From JBKBUF01 sp046290815 (lineage in GTDB: Bacteria; Bacteroidota; Bacteroidia; Cytophagales; Cytophagaceae), in assembly GCA_046290815.1 (NCBI GenBank), contig JBKBUF010000023.1, positions 1 to 64,000 of the forward strand: a stretch of 64,000 bases of DNA, read 5' to 3'. The notes under the pieces were generated by a model. It searched no databases. It was not told the origin of the DNA and was given only the letters and a program-made list of their open reading frames with translations. Both the position numbers and the translations under genes were made by a program. Positions within the stretch are counted from its first letter, which is position 1. Each line of letters begins with the position of its first letter. Below, piece after piece: positions 44,835 to 52,568 of the stretch.

Positions 44835-44857
44835 ATTTCATTCTTAATCCCGGTGCT

Positions 44858-45439
44858 ATGATTAACAAAAAGCTGATTTTGGTTTTTCTAAACAACTATT
44901 CCGACTCAAACAGCGGCATAAGTAAGTTTTTTTCTGACAACCAACTGCATGCTTATTTATCCACAAAAAATATAGATGCAGATAAGTATGTGTTTATGAA
45001 TATCAAACCGGGAGAATCTGTTATTTGGGGAGGAGAAGATTTCAGAGTCTTTACTAAAATGGGAATGGATAAATGTGAGCAAATAGAAAATGGATTTTTA
45101 AAAGGATTTTTAAAGCAATATAACAGGATTGTATATGTTGATGCTGAAAACCCTGCCATAACTGAAAAAATCATTATTAAAACATTTAAGAAATTGAATT
45201 CTCATGACCTGGTGTTAGGTATGAGCGGCCCGGGAAATGTTCCTGTAATGGGTATGAGCAAGTTTAATCCGCTGGTTTTTCAATCGAGAATAATTGAAAA
45301 GAGCTGGACTACCATCAAAGAAGAATTAAAGAATAAAGAGATAAAATTTAATGTATTTCCTGCTGTCCGGCCGGAGGTGGAACAATTTTCAACCTATAGC
45401 CTGCTCAATACGACGATGGATCCGATTCATCTTAATTGA
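44858..45439 (+). CDS. DUF2064-like (glycosyltransferase-type) protein
   Basis: A 193-residue cytoplasmic protein. Residues about 78-140 (EQIENGFLKGF, NRIVYVDAENPAITE, SHDLVLGMSGPGNVPVMGMSK) match the C-terminal core of DUF2064 proteins, related to GT-A nucleotidyl/glycosyl transferases, with D-x-x-x-P where a metal Asp is expected. The N-terminus is shorter than usual and lacks the usual KxPxPGxxKTRL motif, so nucleotide binding may be altered. It stands alone after the adhesin terminator. Function unknown. Confidence 0.6.
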   Translation: MINKKLILVFLNNYSDSNSGISKFFSDNQLHAYLSTKNIDADKYVFMNIKPGESVIWGGEDFRVFTKMGMDKCEQIENGFLKGFLKQYNRIVYVDAENPAITEKIIIKTFKKLNSHDLVLGMSGPGNVPVMGMSKFNPLVFQSRIIEKSWTTIKEELKNKEIKFNVFPAVRPEVEQFSTYSLLNTTMDPIHLN

Positions 45440-45534
45440 ATGCTCTGATGTTAAGATAATTAATCAGGCTTTAGTTTTTCGATGAACATCCTGCTGTTCC
45501 TTTTTTGTTATTTATAATTAAAAGGGGATAGATT

Positions 45535-45831
45535 ATGAAATTAGCAACATTATTAGCAATCGGTTTATTCCTTTCGGTTGCAACTGGTTTTGCACAGTCT
45601 GCATCGGGAGGGAATTATAAACATCAGGTACCAAAGGGTGGTACACATGTAGAAAGGCCAGAACCTGAATACAGATCCCGAGGCCCGGAACAAACTCACA
45701 ATTATAAGAGACAAGCGCCGGAGGTGGTGGAAGAAGGTCGTATTCAGAATGAGCCACTGGTTGAAACTGAAAAAAGCTGGAGTACTGAAAGAAGAAACTA
45801 TAAGAGAGCAGTTCCTTCAAAACAAAGATAA
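45535..45831 (+). CDS. Small secreted protein with three NYK-x-x-P motifs
   Basis: A 98-residue exported protein with a signal peptide (ending GFAQS) and a hydrophilic mature part of 77 residues containing three copies of a short motif: NYKHQVP, NYKRQAP and NYKRAVP. No cysteines and no membrane segment. A ribosome site AAAAGGGG lies before the ATG at 45535. I recognise no family; the motif spacing is irregular, so it is probably extended rather than folded. Confidence 0.75.
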   Translation: MKLATLLAIGLFLSVATGFAQSASGGNYKHQVPKGGTHVERPEPEYRSRGPEQTHNYKRQAPEVVEEGRIQNEPLVETEKSWSTERRNYKRAVPSKQR

Positions 45832-45836
45832 TGACG

Positions 45837-45864
45837 TTCAGGTGCATAATATTTTGCACCTGAA
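45837..45864. terminator. Hairpin between converging genes
   Basis: A perfect 10-bp stem TTCAGGTGCA / TGCACCTGAA with an 8-base loop lies just after the small secreted gene and before the 3' end of the PD40 gene. No clear T run follows, so terminator function is plausible rather than certain. Confidence 0.55.
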
Positions 45865-45886
45865 ACTCATTATGCAGGTATTTTTC

Positions 45887-47377
45887 CTATTTATTTACCT
45901 TAAGCTGTAAATATGAAAATGACTCCTCGGTTACATGCTCCGGGTATACAATCCCGGTATTTATAATATTGATGTTGTTTAATCCTTTTTTCTTCAGATA
46001 AGCTACTACATCCTCACATATTTTCTTTTCAATAGGTTCAGAAATAGTAGGAATACCTGTGATTTCTGTTGAGTCCTTTAGTTCTTCAGCCGGTTTTGGA
46101 AGTAAGATTGATATTTCAATAGTAAGATTGGAGTTTTCCTGAAGTACCCTTGAAAGTTTATCCAGCTCGAAATTAATATCCTGAATATTTTGTGAAGCGT
46201 CAGCTATTTTAAATGTCCTAGAAGAGTGAAGGGATTTTAAAGTTATATTCAACGTTTCGTTTTTAAACTTTGATAAAGTGTCCAGTTCATACCTATGACT
46301 CTGGTAATAATATCCTTTTTCTGAACCGTAAAAACTGACATCATAATTGTTGCCTTTAGGAAGAATAAGAAATATGTTTTCGTCGGCATATAAAGAATGT
46401 ACAGCCGATAATTTTTTTGCTGAAGTGTTTGTTACAAGAATTGAGCTTGCAATTGATTTTTTATTTTCGTCATTTACAATTCCCTGAATCAATACTACGG
46501 GATCAGGTTGCAATTCATTAGGTATTCTGGCTCTTACAATATCTTTGGATTTTGTGATTGTTTTAGTGAAGTAAACCAAATCTCCGGCAGCCGGTACTGA
46601 GATATAAATATCATCTTCAGGAGTGTTTACTAATGCTAAAGGTACAGGGGTACTCCAGGTGCCGTCGTTTTTCATCTTGGAAACATACTGATCATATCCA
46701 CCTTTTCCACCGTTTCTGACAGAAGCGAAAAATAATGTTTTGCCATCTGATAAAATTTTAGGAGCACACTCACAACCGGCATTGATACTTGCAGGTAGTT
46801 CTATCGCTTCTTTGTAGCTGTTGTTTTTTATTCTTTGAGCAGTATATATCTTACCACAAGGTAATCCGGAAGGTGTTTTTTTATCTGTATACCTTACAAA
46901 AAACAATGTTTTCCCGTCAGGAGATAAGGATGGATCCGCTTCATTGCCTGCTGTATTCAAGGGCTTGCCGGGATTCGCCGGAGCGGACCATTTTCCTGAG
47001 TTGTTTTTTTCCATATACCAGATGTCATTATTGCCTAATCCTCCATATTTGTTAGAAGAGAAAAATATGGTATTACCATCAGGGCTAAAATTGAAACCTG
47101 TATTGTTATTTAATTTGAAGTTTCCTTCTGTAAAAGAGCTTATTTCTTCAGGCCTTGTCCAAACGCCACCCTTAAGGTAGCTTATAACAGGATAAGGTTT
47201 GTCTTCTCCGTAATTTGAAAGCAGTAACAATGATTTTCCGTCGGCACTGACAGAAGGAAAAACTTCATCCCCTAAAGGAGTATTTATAGGTGAGGGTAAA
47301 GCGGATGGAGCTTGTGCAAAAAGGTACACTGAGCCAGTGGCAACAAACAGCGCCATGAGAAAATATCTGTAAAGCAT
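45887..47377 (-). CDS. PD40 beta-propeller envelope protein with degenerate OmpA-like C-terminus
   Basis: A 496-residue exported protein. A signal peptide (ending YLFAQ) is followed by several WD40-like PD40 repeats (SADGKSLLLLS, SPDGNTIFFSS, SPDGKTLFFV, SDGKTLFFAS) in residues about 30-290, then a short carboxypeptidase-regulatory-like domain (about 295-360). The end (about 390-496) looks like a reduced OmpA peptidoglycan-binding domain: NINFELDKLSRVL at the start, and no clear NxxLSxxRA motif. The arrangement recalls the T9SS-linked PorE and other Bacteroidota PD40-OmpA proteins. A role beside the adhesin and SprF genes is suggested by position only. Confidence 0.75.
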   Translation of the reverse strand: MLYRYFLMALFVATGSVYLFAQAPSALPSPINTPLGDEVFPSVSADGKSLLLLSNYGEDKPYPVISYLKGGVWTRPEEISSFTEGNFKLNNNTGFNFSPDGNTIFFSSNKYGGLGNNDIWYMEKNNSGKWSAPANPGKPLNTAGNEADPSLSPDGKTLFFVRYTDKKTPSGLPCGKIYTAQRIKNNSYKEAIELPASINAGCECAPKILSDGKTLFFASVRNGGKGGYDQYVSKMKNDGTWSTPVPLALVNTPEDDIYISVPAAGDLVYFTKTITKSKDIVRARIPNELQPDPVVLIQGIVNDENKKSIASSILVTNTSAKKLSAVHSLYADENIFLILPKGNNYDVSFYGSEKGYYYQSHRYELDTLSKFKNETLNITLKSLHSSRTFKIADASQNIQDINFELDKLSRVLQENSNLTIEISILLPKPAEELKDSTEITGIPTISEPIEKKICEDVVAYLKKKGLNNINIINTGIVYPEHVTEESFSYLQLKVNK

Positions 47378-47410
47378 AGGTTAGAAGATTAGCTTTGATT
47401 GAAAATAAAG

Positions 47411-47436
47411 CGGGCAGCAGATTATGCTGCTGCCCG
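47411..47436 (-). terminator. Rho-independent terminator of the bTHX gene
   Basis: A perfect 10-bp stem CGGGCAGCAG / CTGCTGCCCG with a 6-base loop lies 10 bases after the bTHX stop codon; on the minus strand it is followed by CTTTATTTTC. Confidence 0.9.
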
Positions 47437-47446
47437 GTCTTTACTG

Positions 47447-47590
47447 TTATTTTTTTGCCCTTGCAGGTTTTTTTGCTTCTGGTTTAGTTTCTACAGCTAC
47501 AGAAGCGGAAGCCGATTTTCTTGGTCTGGAATTACCGAAGGATCCCCTCCAGATTTTCCCTTTTTTTGATTTTTTATCGCCTTTTCCCAT
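47447..47590 (-). CDS. Small ribosomal subunit protein bTHX
   Basis: A 47-residue, very basic protein read from the minus strand: MGKGDKKSKKGKIWRGSFGN, then SRPRKSA and a Lys/Ala tail. The opening MGKGDxKxxxGK, with WxGSxGxxRP after it, is the bTHX family found in Bacteroidota and Thermus small subunits. The start is the ATG at 47590; the stop TAA is at 47447-47449, and a strong terminator follows. A longer open frame on the plus strand (47424-47636) covers the same bases but has no family similarity and is a shadow. Short length and antisense cover make this gene easy to miss. Confidence 0.9.
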   Translation of the reverse strand: MGKGDKKSKKGKIWRGSFGNSRPRKSASASVAVETKPEAKKPARAKK

Positions 47591-47646
47591 AATTGTGTTT
47601 AACTATATGATAAGCAAAATACTTTATTTTTATTAAAATCAAAATT

Positions 47647-48216
47647 TCAAACCTTGGAATTTTCCGATTCTTTGTTTTGCTTTTTTACCCACCGGATAAA
47701 GTATAGGAAAACTACTGCGTAAAGAAAAAAGTTGAACAAATCATGTGTAGTTCTGGAATGAGAATATTGCAAATATCCTGTAAAGACCAATACTGTAACC
47801 CTGATGATATTAAGTGAATGGATAATCAAAATTCCACTGCATATTGATATTAATTTCTTTTTGCCGCGAGGGTATGCCATGATTAGTGACATAAGAGCAA
47901 TCATCATTTCCACCCCCATACAAGGGTATGCAATGTGAACAGCCCTGTAGCCAACGATAGAAACCTGATCAGAAGTACTGGTGGTTTCAAATCCGAAAAT
48001 ATACAATATTCCTTTGGCAGGATATATTAGTCCGTCAAGAATAAGCTGAACGAGACTGTATTTAGCAAGAAGGGGCGAATAGTAGTTACCCTTAATATCT
48101 GTAAAAGCAATATATACTTTAAACAGGCTATTTAATATGATGAAAATACAAGCCGAAATGACCAGGAAGAGGATTGTCTCCTTATGTTTTTGGTATGAAG
48201 TGATAATATATTGCAT
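47647..48216 (-). CDS. Exosortase family transpeptidase
   Basis: A 189-residue membrane protein with about six hydrophobic helices. The exosortase catalytic triad is present: C99 in AYPCMGVEMM, R139 in HSLNIIRVTV and H158 in THDLFNFF. Members cleave a C-terminal sorting signal (PEP-CTERM-like) and are usually near exopolysaccharide genes, as here: the wza-like gene starts 238 bases away on the other strand. The ATG at 48216 was chosen over a TTG five codons upstream. Exact subtype (XrtF, XrtN, XrtY or other) is not certain. No obvious substrate with a C-terminal membrane helix and basic tail was found in the window. Confidence 0.88.
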   Translation of the reverse strand: MQYIITSYQKHKETILFLVISACIFIILNSLFKVYIAFTDIKGNYYSPLLAKYSLVQLILDGLIYPAKGILYIFGFETTSTSDQVSIVGYRAVHIAYPCMGVEMMIALMSLIMAYPRGKKKLISICSGILIIHSLNIIRVTVLVFTGYLQYSHSRTTHDLFNFFLYAVVFLYFIRWVKKQNKESENSKV

Positions 48217-48454
48217 GAAATAAGCAGTCAATTCTAAACTGTTACAACCTTTTCTAACGTATATTGAAAGAATTAATTTTCTCCAAGAGACTGGCTTCGG
48301 AGACGGTTTATATTTTTGTTATAAGTAATTATATAATAATTACTTCGGAATTTGGTTTAATTAATTGTAAATTTATACATTTTAAAGAAGGTTTTGCCTT
48401 TATTGTTGGTTTTTAAGCATTTAAAATAGGATTTTTAAAATTTCGGTTCGTATT
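48217..48454. promoter_or_regulatory. Divergent control region for exosortase and EPS operon
   Basis: It contains the perfect palindrome AAGTAATTAT-ATA-ATAATTACTT (48323-48345). A candidate promoter follows, with TTTG at 48351-48354, 21 bases of spacer and TACATTTT at 48376-48383 (seven of eight to TAnnTTTG). The palindrome lies just upstream of the -33 box, the usual place of an activator site. Predicted start is about 67 bases before the wza-like ATG. Confidence 0.5.
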
Positions 48455-49336
48455 ATGTCAAGGTTAACTGCCTTATCAGACTATCTGAAAATACTCATTC
48501 CATTATTTGTAATATTTGTATCATCCTGTGTTCCAAATAAGAAGATTGTTGTTCTGCAAAACAATGATTTAAAAGGGCCCGCAAACCGGGATCAGGTAAC
48601 GACTTATAAGATAGAGCCATATCAGTATAGTCTTAAGCCCAATGATATCATTTCCGTCCGGATAGCCAGTCTTTCCAATGATCAGTATGATTTTTTTCGT
48701 GATTATGAAATGGAGTTAGGCCCGATATTGAAACCATTCAATAGTCGGAATCAGGGTATGAATGTCGGGGGCATGGGTGGACAAGGTCAGGTTCAAGGTG
48801 CAGCAAACATGGGACGGCAGCCTATAGGTTTTTATGTAGATGAGTTTGGCTATGTAGAATTACCGTTGATCAAAAAGATTAAAGTAGCAGGACTTACGTT
48901 AAAACAGGCAGAAGATAGTATCAGGTACAGAGCAAACGGTTTTCTGGAAGATCCGCTTGTAAGAGTGAACCTGTTAAGTTTTCAGTTTTCGGTTTTCGGG
49001 GAAATAGCTGTAGAAGGAATTTACACCTCCTATGATCCTGAAATAAACCTGCTGGAGGCTTTGTCTATAAGCGGGAATCTTACTGAGTTTGCCGACAGGA
49101 GAAATATCAAAGTCATCAGAATGGAGAATGATACAGCAAAAGTGTTTTATGTGAACCTGTTGGACCAGCAAACGCTTACATCACCTTATTTCAGAGTGCA
49201 GCCAAATGACATGATAGTTGTGCCGCCTTTGAAGTCACGTGAGATCAGACGATATACCATCTCTAATTTCTCTACAGCTATATCGGTAGTCTCAGCATCA
49301 GTTGTATTAATATTTGGATTATTCAGGTTATTATAA
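48455..49336 (+). CDS. Wza-like polysaccharide export lipoprotein (OPX)
   Basis: A 293-residue lipoprotein of the outer-membrane polysaccharide exporter family. Lipobox VSSC (Cys25), then the poly-export domain (YSLKPNDIISVRI; about 60-165) with a Gly/Met/Gln-rich insert, then a SLBB-type domain (about 170-250). A hydrophobic C-terminal helix (SVVSASVVLIFGLF) fits the membrane-spanning helix that forms the Wza pore. It is the first gene of a long operon and precedes the co-polymerase by 1 base. The product exported is the polysaccharide assembled by the downstream transferases. Confidence 0.92.
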   Translation: MSRLTALSDYLKILIPLFVIFVSSCVPNKKIVVLQNNDLKGPANRDQVTTYKIEPYQYSLKPNDIISVRIASLSNDQYDFFRDYEMELGPILKPFNSRNQGMNVGGMGGQGQVQGAANMGRQPIGFYVDEFGYVELPLIKKIKVAGLTLKQAEDSIRYRANGFLEDPLVRVNLLSFQFSVFGEIAVEGIYTSYDPEINLLEALSISGNLTEFADRRNIKVIRMENDTAKVFYVNLLDQQTLTSPYFRVQPNDMIVVPPLKSREIRRYTISNFSTAISVVSASVVLIFGLFRLL

Positions 49337-49337
49337 A

Positions 49338-51713
49338 TTGGAAAAGAAAAACAACATCAATAAATTTTCTCCCGAAGAATTTAAAAAGCTGGGATATAAA
49401 ATTCTCAGAAGATGGTATTTTCTGGTTATATCAGTAATAGCTGGTGTTTGTATTGCTTATGCTATTAACAAGTCTGCAATACCAGTATATACCGTCAATG
49501 CAACTTTGTTTTTAAAGAAATATGAAGACAGAAAAAAGTCTCCACTGGATGTAATCAATGGAGATAATTTTTTTGAAGTCGAAAGGGATATCAACAAAGA
49601 GTTTGTAATTCTGAAATCATTTACCAATGTTTTTACACCATTAAGCAAGCTTGATTTTAAGGTTTCTTATTATAATGAGGGAGATATTAAGACTATAGAA
49701 TTGTTTCCACATTCCGGTATTTTGGTAAATATCGATGCTGAATCTGCATCTATTCCTTATGGGGTTTATTTTGTTTGCCTTCCTTTAGATACCTTAAATT
49801 ATGAGTTGAAGTGCAACAATAAAGATTTTACACAATGGTGTAAAGGCAGGACATTCCGGTTTGATCAGTTTTATGATATGGGTGGGTTCAAATTTTCAAT
49901 TAAGCTTGAGGACAGGAATCTGCTTACAGGTAAATTCGGAATGCCGGGATTTAAAGTAAATGATTTGAGAGTTTTGGCAGAAGATTACAGAGGTAGATTA
50001 GGAATCTGGCCGATTTTTAAAGGAACTACCATTTTAAATGTAAATCTTATATCCACTAATCCGAATAAAGACAAAGTATTTCTCGATGCATACCTTGAGC
50101 ATATTGTCAATAAAGGATTGGAAGACAAAAGAAATCTTGCTGTCCAAACACTTGCATTCCTTGAAGGTCAGATCAATTCAATTGCAGATTCCTTAAATGA
50201 TTTCAGTGTTCAGATGGAATCAATCAAATCAAGGAATTACAACCTGGGTACCAGTACCGGCTTGTTTGATGAAATAAGAGCACTTGAGAAAGCAAAGGTA
50301 GATCTGCATTTGAAAATCAAATATCTAAGCTATCTGCACGATTACATCAAGGACAAACCTTTAGAAGAACCTTTTGCACCCTATGTTGTAGGACTTGATG
50401 ATGCAGCATTGGCGAAGTTATTTGGAGAGTTAATGACTATGCGCATTGAAACAGGAGTGATAAAGAAGGAAGGGAATCAGCAAAATCCTGTAGTAAAGAA
50501 AACCGAACAAATGATAAATTCATTTGAAAAAAGCATTGCAGAAAATATAAAGAATCAGATAGAATTAAATAAAAAGAATTTAACTGATCTGGAGAATAAA
50601 ATCAACAGACGTTTTGGAGATATTAAGGGTGTATTAAAAGAAGAGAGAGAAATCCAGAGTCTGGAAAATATGTTCAATGTCAATAAAGAACTTTATACTT
50701 TATTGTTTGAAAAAAAGCTTGAAGCTAATATAGCCAGAGTTTCTACATCCTCAGATTATGAAATAATAGACAGGGCCAGTTGTTCAGGCGTGCCCATTTC
50801 TCCTCAGACGCAGGATAATTACAAGAAAGGAGTGTTAGGTGGTTTAATGGTGCCGGTATTTATTATCGCTTTGTTGCATTTTCTTAATTCTAAAGTTATC
50901 ACCAGAGAGGATATTACATTAAGGACAGACATCCCGATGCTTGGGGAAATTGTACATAATATTTTGAAGAAAGATCTTATAGTTGCGGAAAAACCAAAGT
51001 CAGTCATTGCCGAATCCTTTCGATCCATAAGGTCAAACCTGCAGTTTTTATTGGGAGAAAAGGGTGGTCAGGGTAAAGTAATATTAGTAACATCGACAGT
51101 TAGCGGTGAGGGTAAAACATTCTTTTCTATAAATTTTTCTTATATACTTTCATTTGCTAACCATAAAACTGTTTTAGTTGGTGCTGACCTTAGAAAACCT
51201 AAAGTTTATGAGAAAGTATCAATATCTCCTGATATTGGATTGAGTAATTATCTGGCAGGCATCGCCACTCTTGATGCGGTAATTCAGAAAAGCCAAAATT
51301 CTAATCTTGATATTATTCCTGCAGGAGAACTTCCTCCCAATCCTGCTGAATTATTGATGAGTGACAGACTTAAAGCATTAATAACTGAGCTGAAAAATCG
51401 TTATGAATTTATAATCTTCGACACTTCTCCCGTTGGTTTGGTTTCCGATGCATTAGAGATAGTTAAACTTGTAGATGTAAGTATATTCCTGGTAAGACAA
51501 GATTACTCTAAGCTTGAATATTTGGAAAATCTTACGGATATAAAGAAAAAAAGGAATATTGATAATTTAGTTTTAGTTTTTAACGATGTTAATAATAAAA
51601 AATTCGGGTATGGAAAGTATTATGGATATGGGTATTCTTATCAGGCGAAAGGGTATTATGAAGAAAATGAAAAACCTGATTTTATTTCATATTTAAAAGG
51701 GTTATTTAGTTAA
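49338..51713 (+). CDS. Wzc-like polysaccharide co-polymerase with BY-kinase domain
   Basis: A 791-residue inner-membrane protein. N-terminal Wzz region with a first membrane helix (about 27-47) and a long coiled periplasmic part (about 240-490), second helix near 505-520, then a bacterial tyrosine kinase: Walker A SGEGKT with K593, Walker A' VLVGADLRKP, Walker B FIIFDTSP, and a Tyr cluster in the tail (KYYGYGYSYQAKGYYEE). It would control chain length and export by cyclic phosphorylation. The start is taken as TTG 49338, one base after the wza stop; TTG 49314 would overlap it. No separate phosphatase gene is seen. Confidence 0.92.
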   Translation: MEKKNNINKFSPEEFKKLGYKILRRWYFLVISVIAGVCIAYAINKSAIPVYTVNATLFLKKYEDRKKSPLDVINGDNFFEVERDINKEFVILKSFTNVFTPLSKLDFKVSYYNEGDIKTIELFPHSGILVNIDAESASIPYGVYFVCLPLDTLNYELKCNNKDFTQWCKGRTFRFDQFYDMGGFKFSIKLEDRNLLTGKFGMPGFKVNDLRVLAEDYRGRLGIWPIFKGTTILNVNLISTNPNKDKVFLDAYLEHIVNKGLEDKRNLAVQTLAFLEGQINSIADSLNDFSVQMESIKSRNYNLGTSTGLFDEIRALEKAKVDLHLKIKYLSYLHDYIKDKPLEEPFAPYVVGLDDAALAKLFGELMTMRIETGVIKKEGNQQNPVVKKTEQMINSFEKSIAENIKNQIELNKKNLTDLENKINRRFGDIKGVLKEEREIQSLENMFNVNKELYTLLFEKKLEANIARVSTSSDYEIIDRASCSGVPISPQTQDNYKKGVLGGLMVPVFIIALLHFLNSKVITREDITLRTDIPMLGEIVHNILKKDLIVAEKPKSVIAESFRSIRSNLQFLLGEKGGQGKVILVTSTVSGEGKTFFSINFSYILSFANHKTVLVGADLRKPKVYEKVSISPDIGLSNYLAGIATLDAVIQKSQNSNLDIIPAGELPPNPAELLMSDRLKALITELKNRYEFIIFDTSPVGLVSDALEIVKLVDVSIFLVRQDYSKLEYLENLTDIKKKRNIDNLVLVFNDVNNKKFGYGKYYGYGYSYQAKGYYEENEKPDFISYLKGLFS

Positions 51714-51722
51714 TAGAAATAG

Positions 51723-52568
51723 ATGAAGAAAGCTGAATGGGATGAAATTATTAAGCCTACCTCAGGTTTATTTGATTTAAGGTTATATGAATTGTGGCGA
51801 TATCGTGACCTGGTCATGTTGTTTGTCAAGCGTAACATAGTCACAATGCATAAACAGACCATTCTTGGGCCACTTTGGCACTTTATTCAGCCATTGTTTA
51901 CAGCTATAGCTTTTACCTTTGTATTTGCCAATATTACTTCAGTAGATACAGGTAAAATTCATCCTTTTCTTTTTTATCTTTCCGGATCCACTATATGGAC
52001 GTTCTTTTCCAAAACTTTAGCTAATACATCAAATACATTTAGCGTAAACTCTCAGATATTTAGCAAGGTTTACTTTCCGCGATTAGTAATCCCATTGTCA
52101 ACCGTTATTGCAAACATGTTTTCCTTCATGTTTCAGCTTGTATTGTTGTTTGTTGTAGTTACTGCATTTATTTATAAAGGTTTTTCAATTTCGGTTTCAT
52201 GGCATTTGTTATGGTTGCCATTTTTATTAGTTTGGATAAGCGCCTTGGGTTTGGGATTAGGACTGATTTTGTCTGCTCTCACCACCAAATATAAAGATCT
52301 TTCATATTTCCTTAATTTCGGAATTCAGCTTCTTATGTTTGTTTCTCCGATAATTTTTCCTTTACAGAGCGTACCGGAACAGATAAGGTTTTGGGTAATG
52401 ATTAATCCATTAACCACTTTGATTGAGCTATTCAGACTAATGGTTATCGGAAATGGTATGATTGATCCTGGAATGATGCTTTATTGCGGTGGGTTTACAA
52501 TAGTTTTTCTTTTTGTGGGATTGCTGATGTTTAAAAAAATTGAGAGAACATTTATTGATGTGGTATAA
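51723..52568 (+). CDS. wzm: ABC-2 type polysaccharide transporter permease (Wzm)
   Basis: A 281-residue permease with six membrane helices and the family opening IIKPTSGLFDLRLYELWRYR, WHFIQPLFTA, and an inner part FYLSGSTIWTFFSKT. It exports a lipid-linked polysaccharide across the inner membrane together with the ATPase encoded next, whose start overlaps by 1 base (TAATG at 52566-52570). Its presence means chains are finished in the cytoplasm, instead of by a Wzx/Wzy route. Confidence 0.94.
   Translation: MKKAEWDEIIKPTSGLFDLRLYELWRYRDLVMLFVKRNIVTMHKQTILGPLWHFIQPLFTAIAFTFVFANITSVDTGKIHPFLFYLSGSTIWTFFSKTLANTSNTFSVNSQIFSKVYFPRLVIPLSTVIANMFSFMFQLVLLFVVVTAFIYKGFSISVSWHLLWLPFLLVWISALGLGLGLILSALTTKYKDLSYFLNFGIQLLMFVSPIIFPLQSVPEQIRFWVMINPLTTLIELFRLMVIGNGMIDPGMMLYCGGFTIVFLFVGLLMFKKIERTFIDVV

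Noticed and set aside
47424..47636. Plus-strand 70-codon frame.
   Set aside because: Covers the bTHX gene on the opposite strand, has no recognisable motif, and the terminator direction fits the minus-strand gene.
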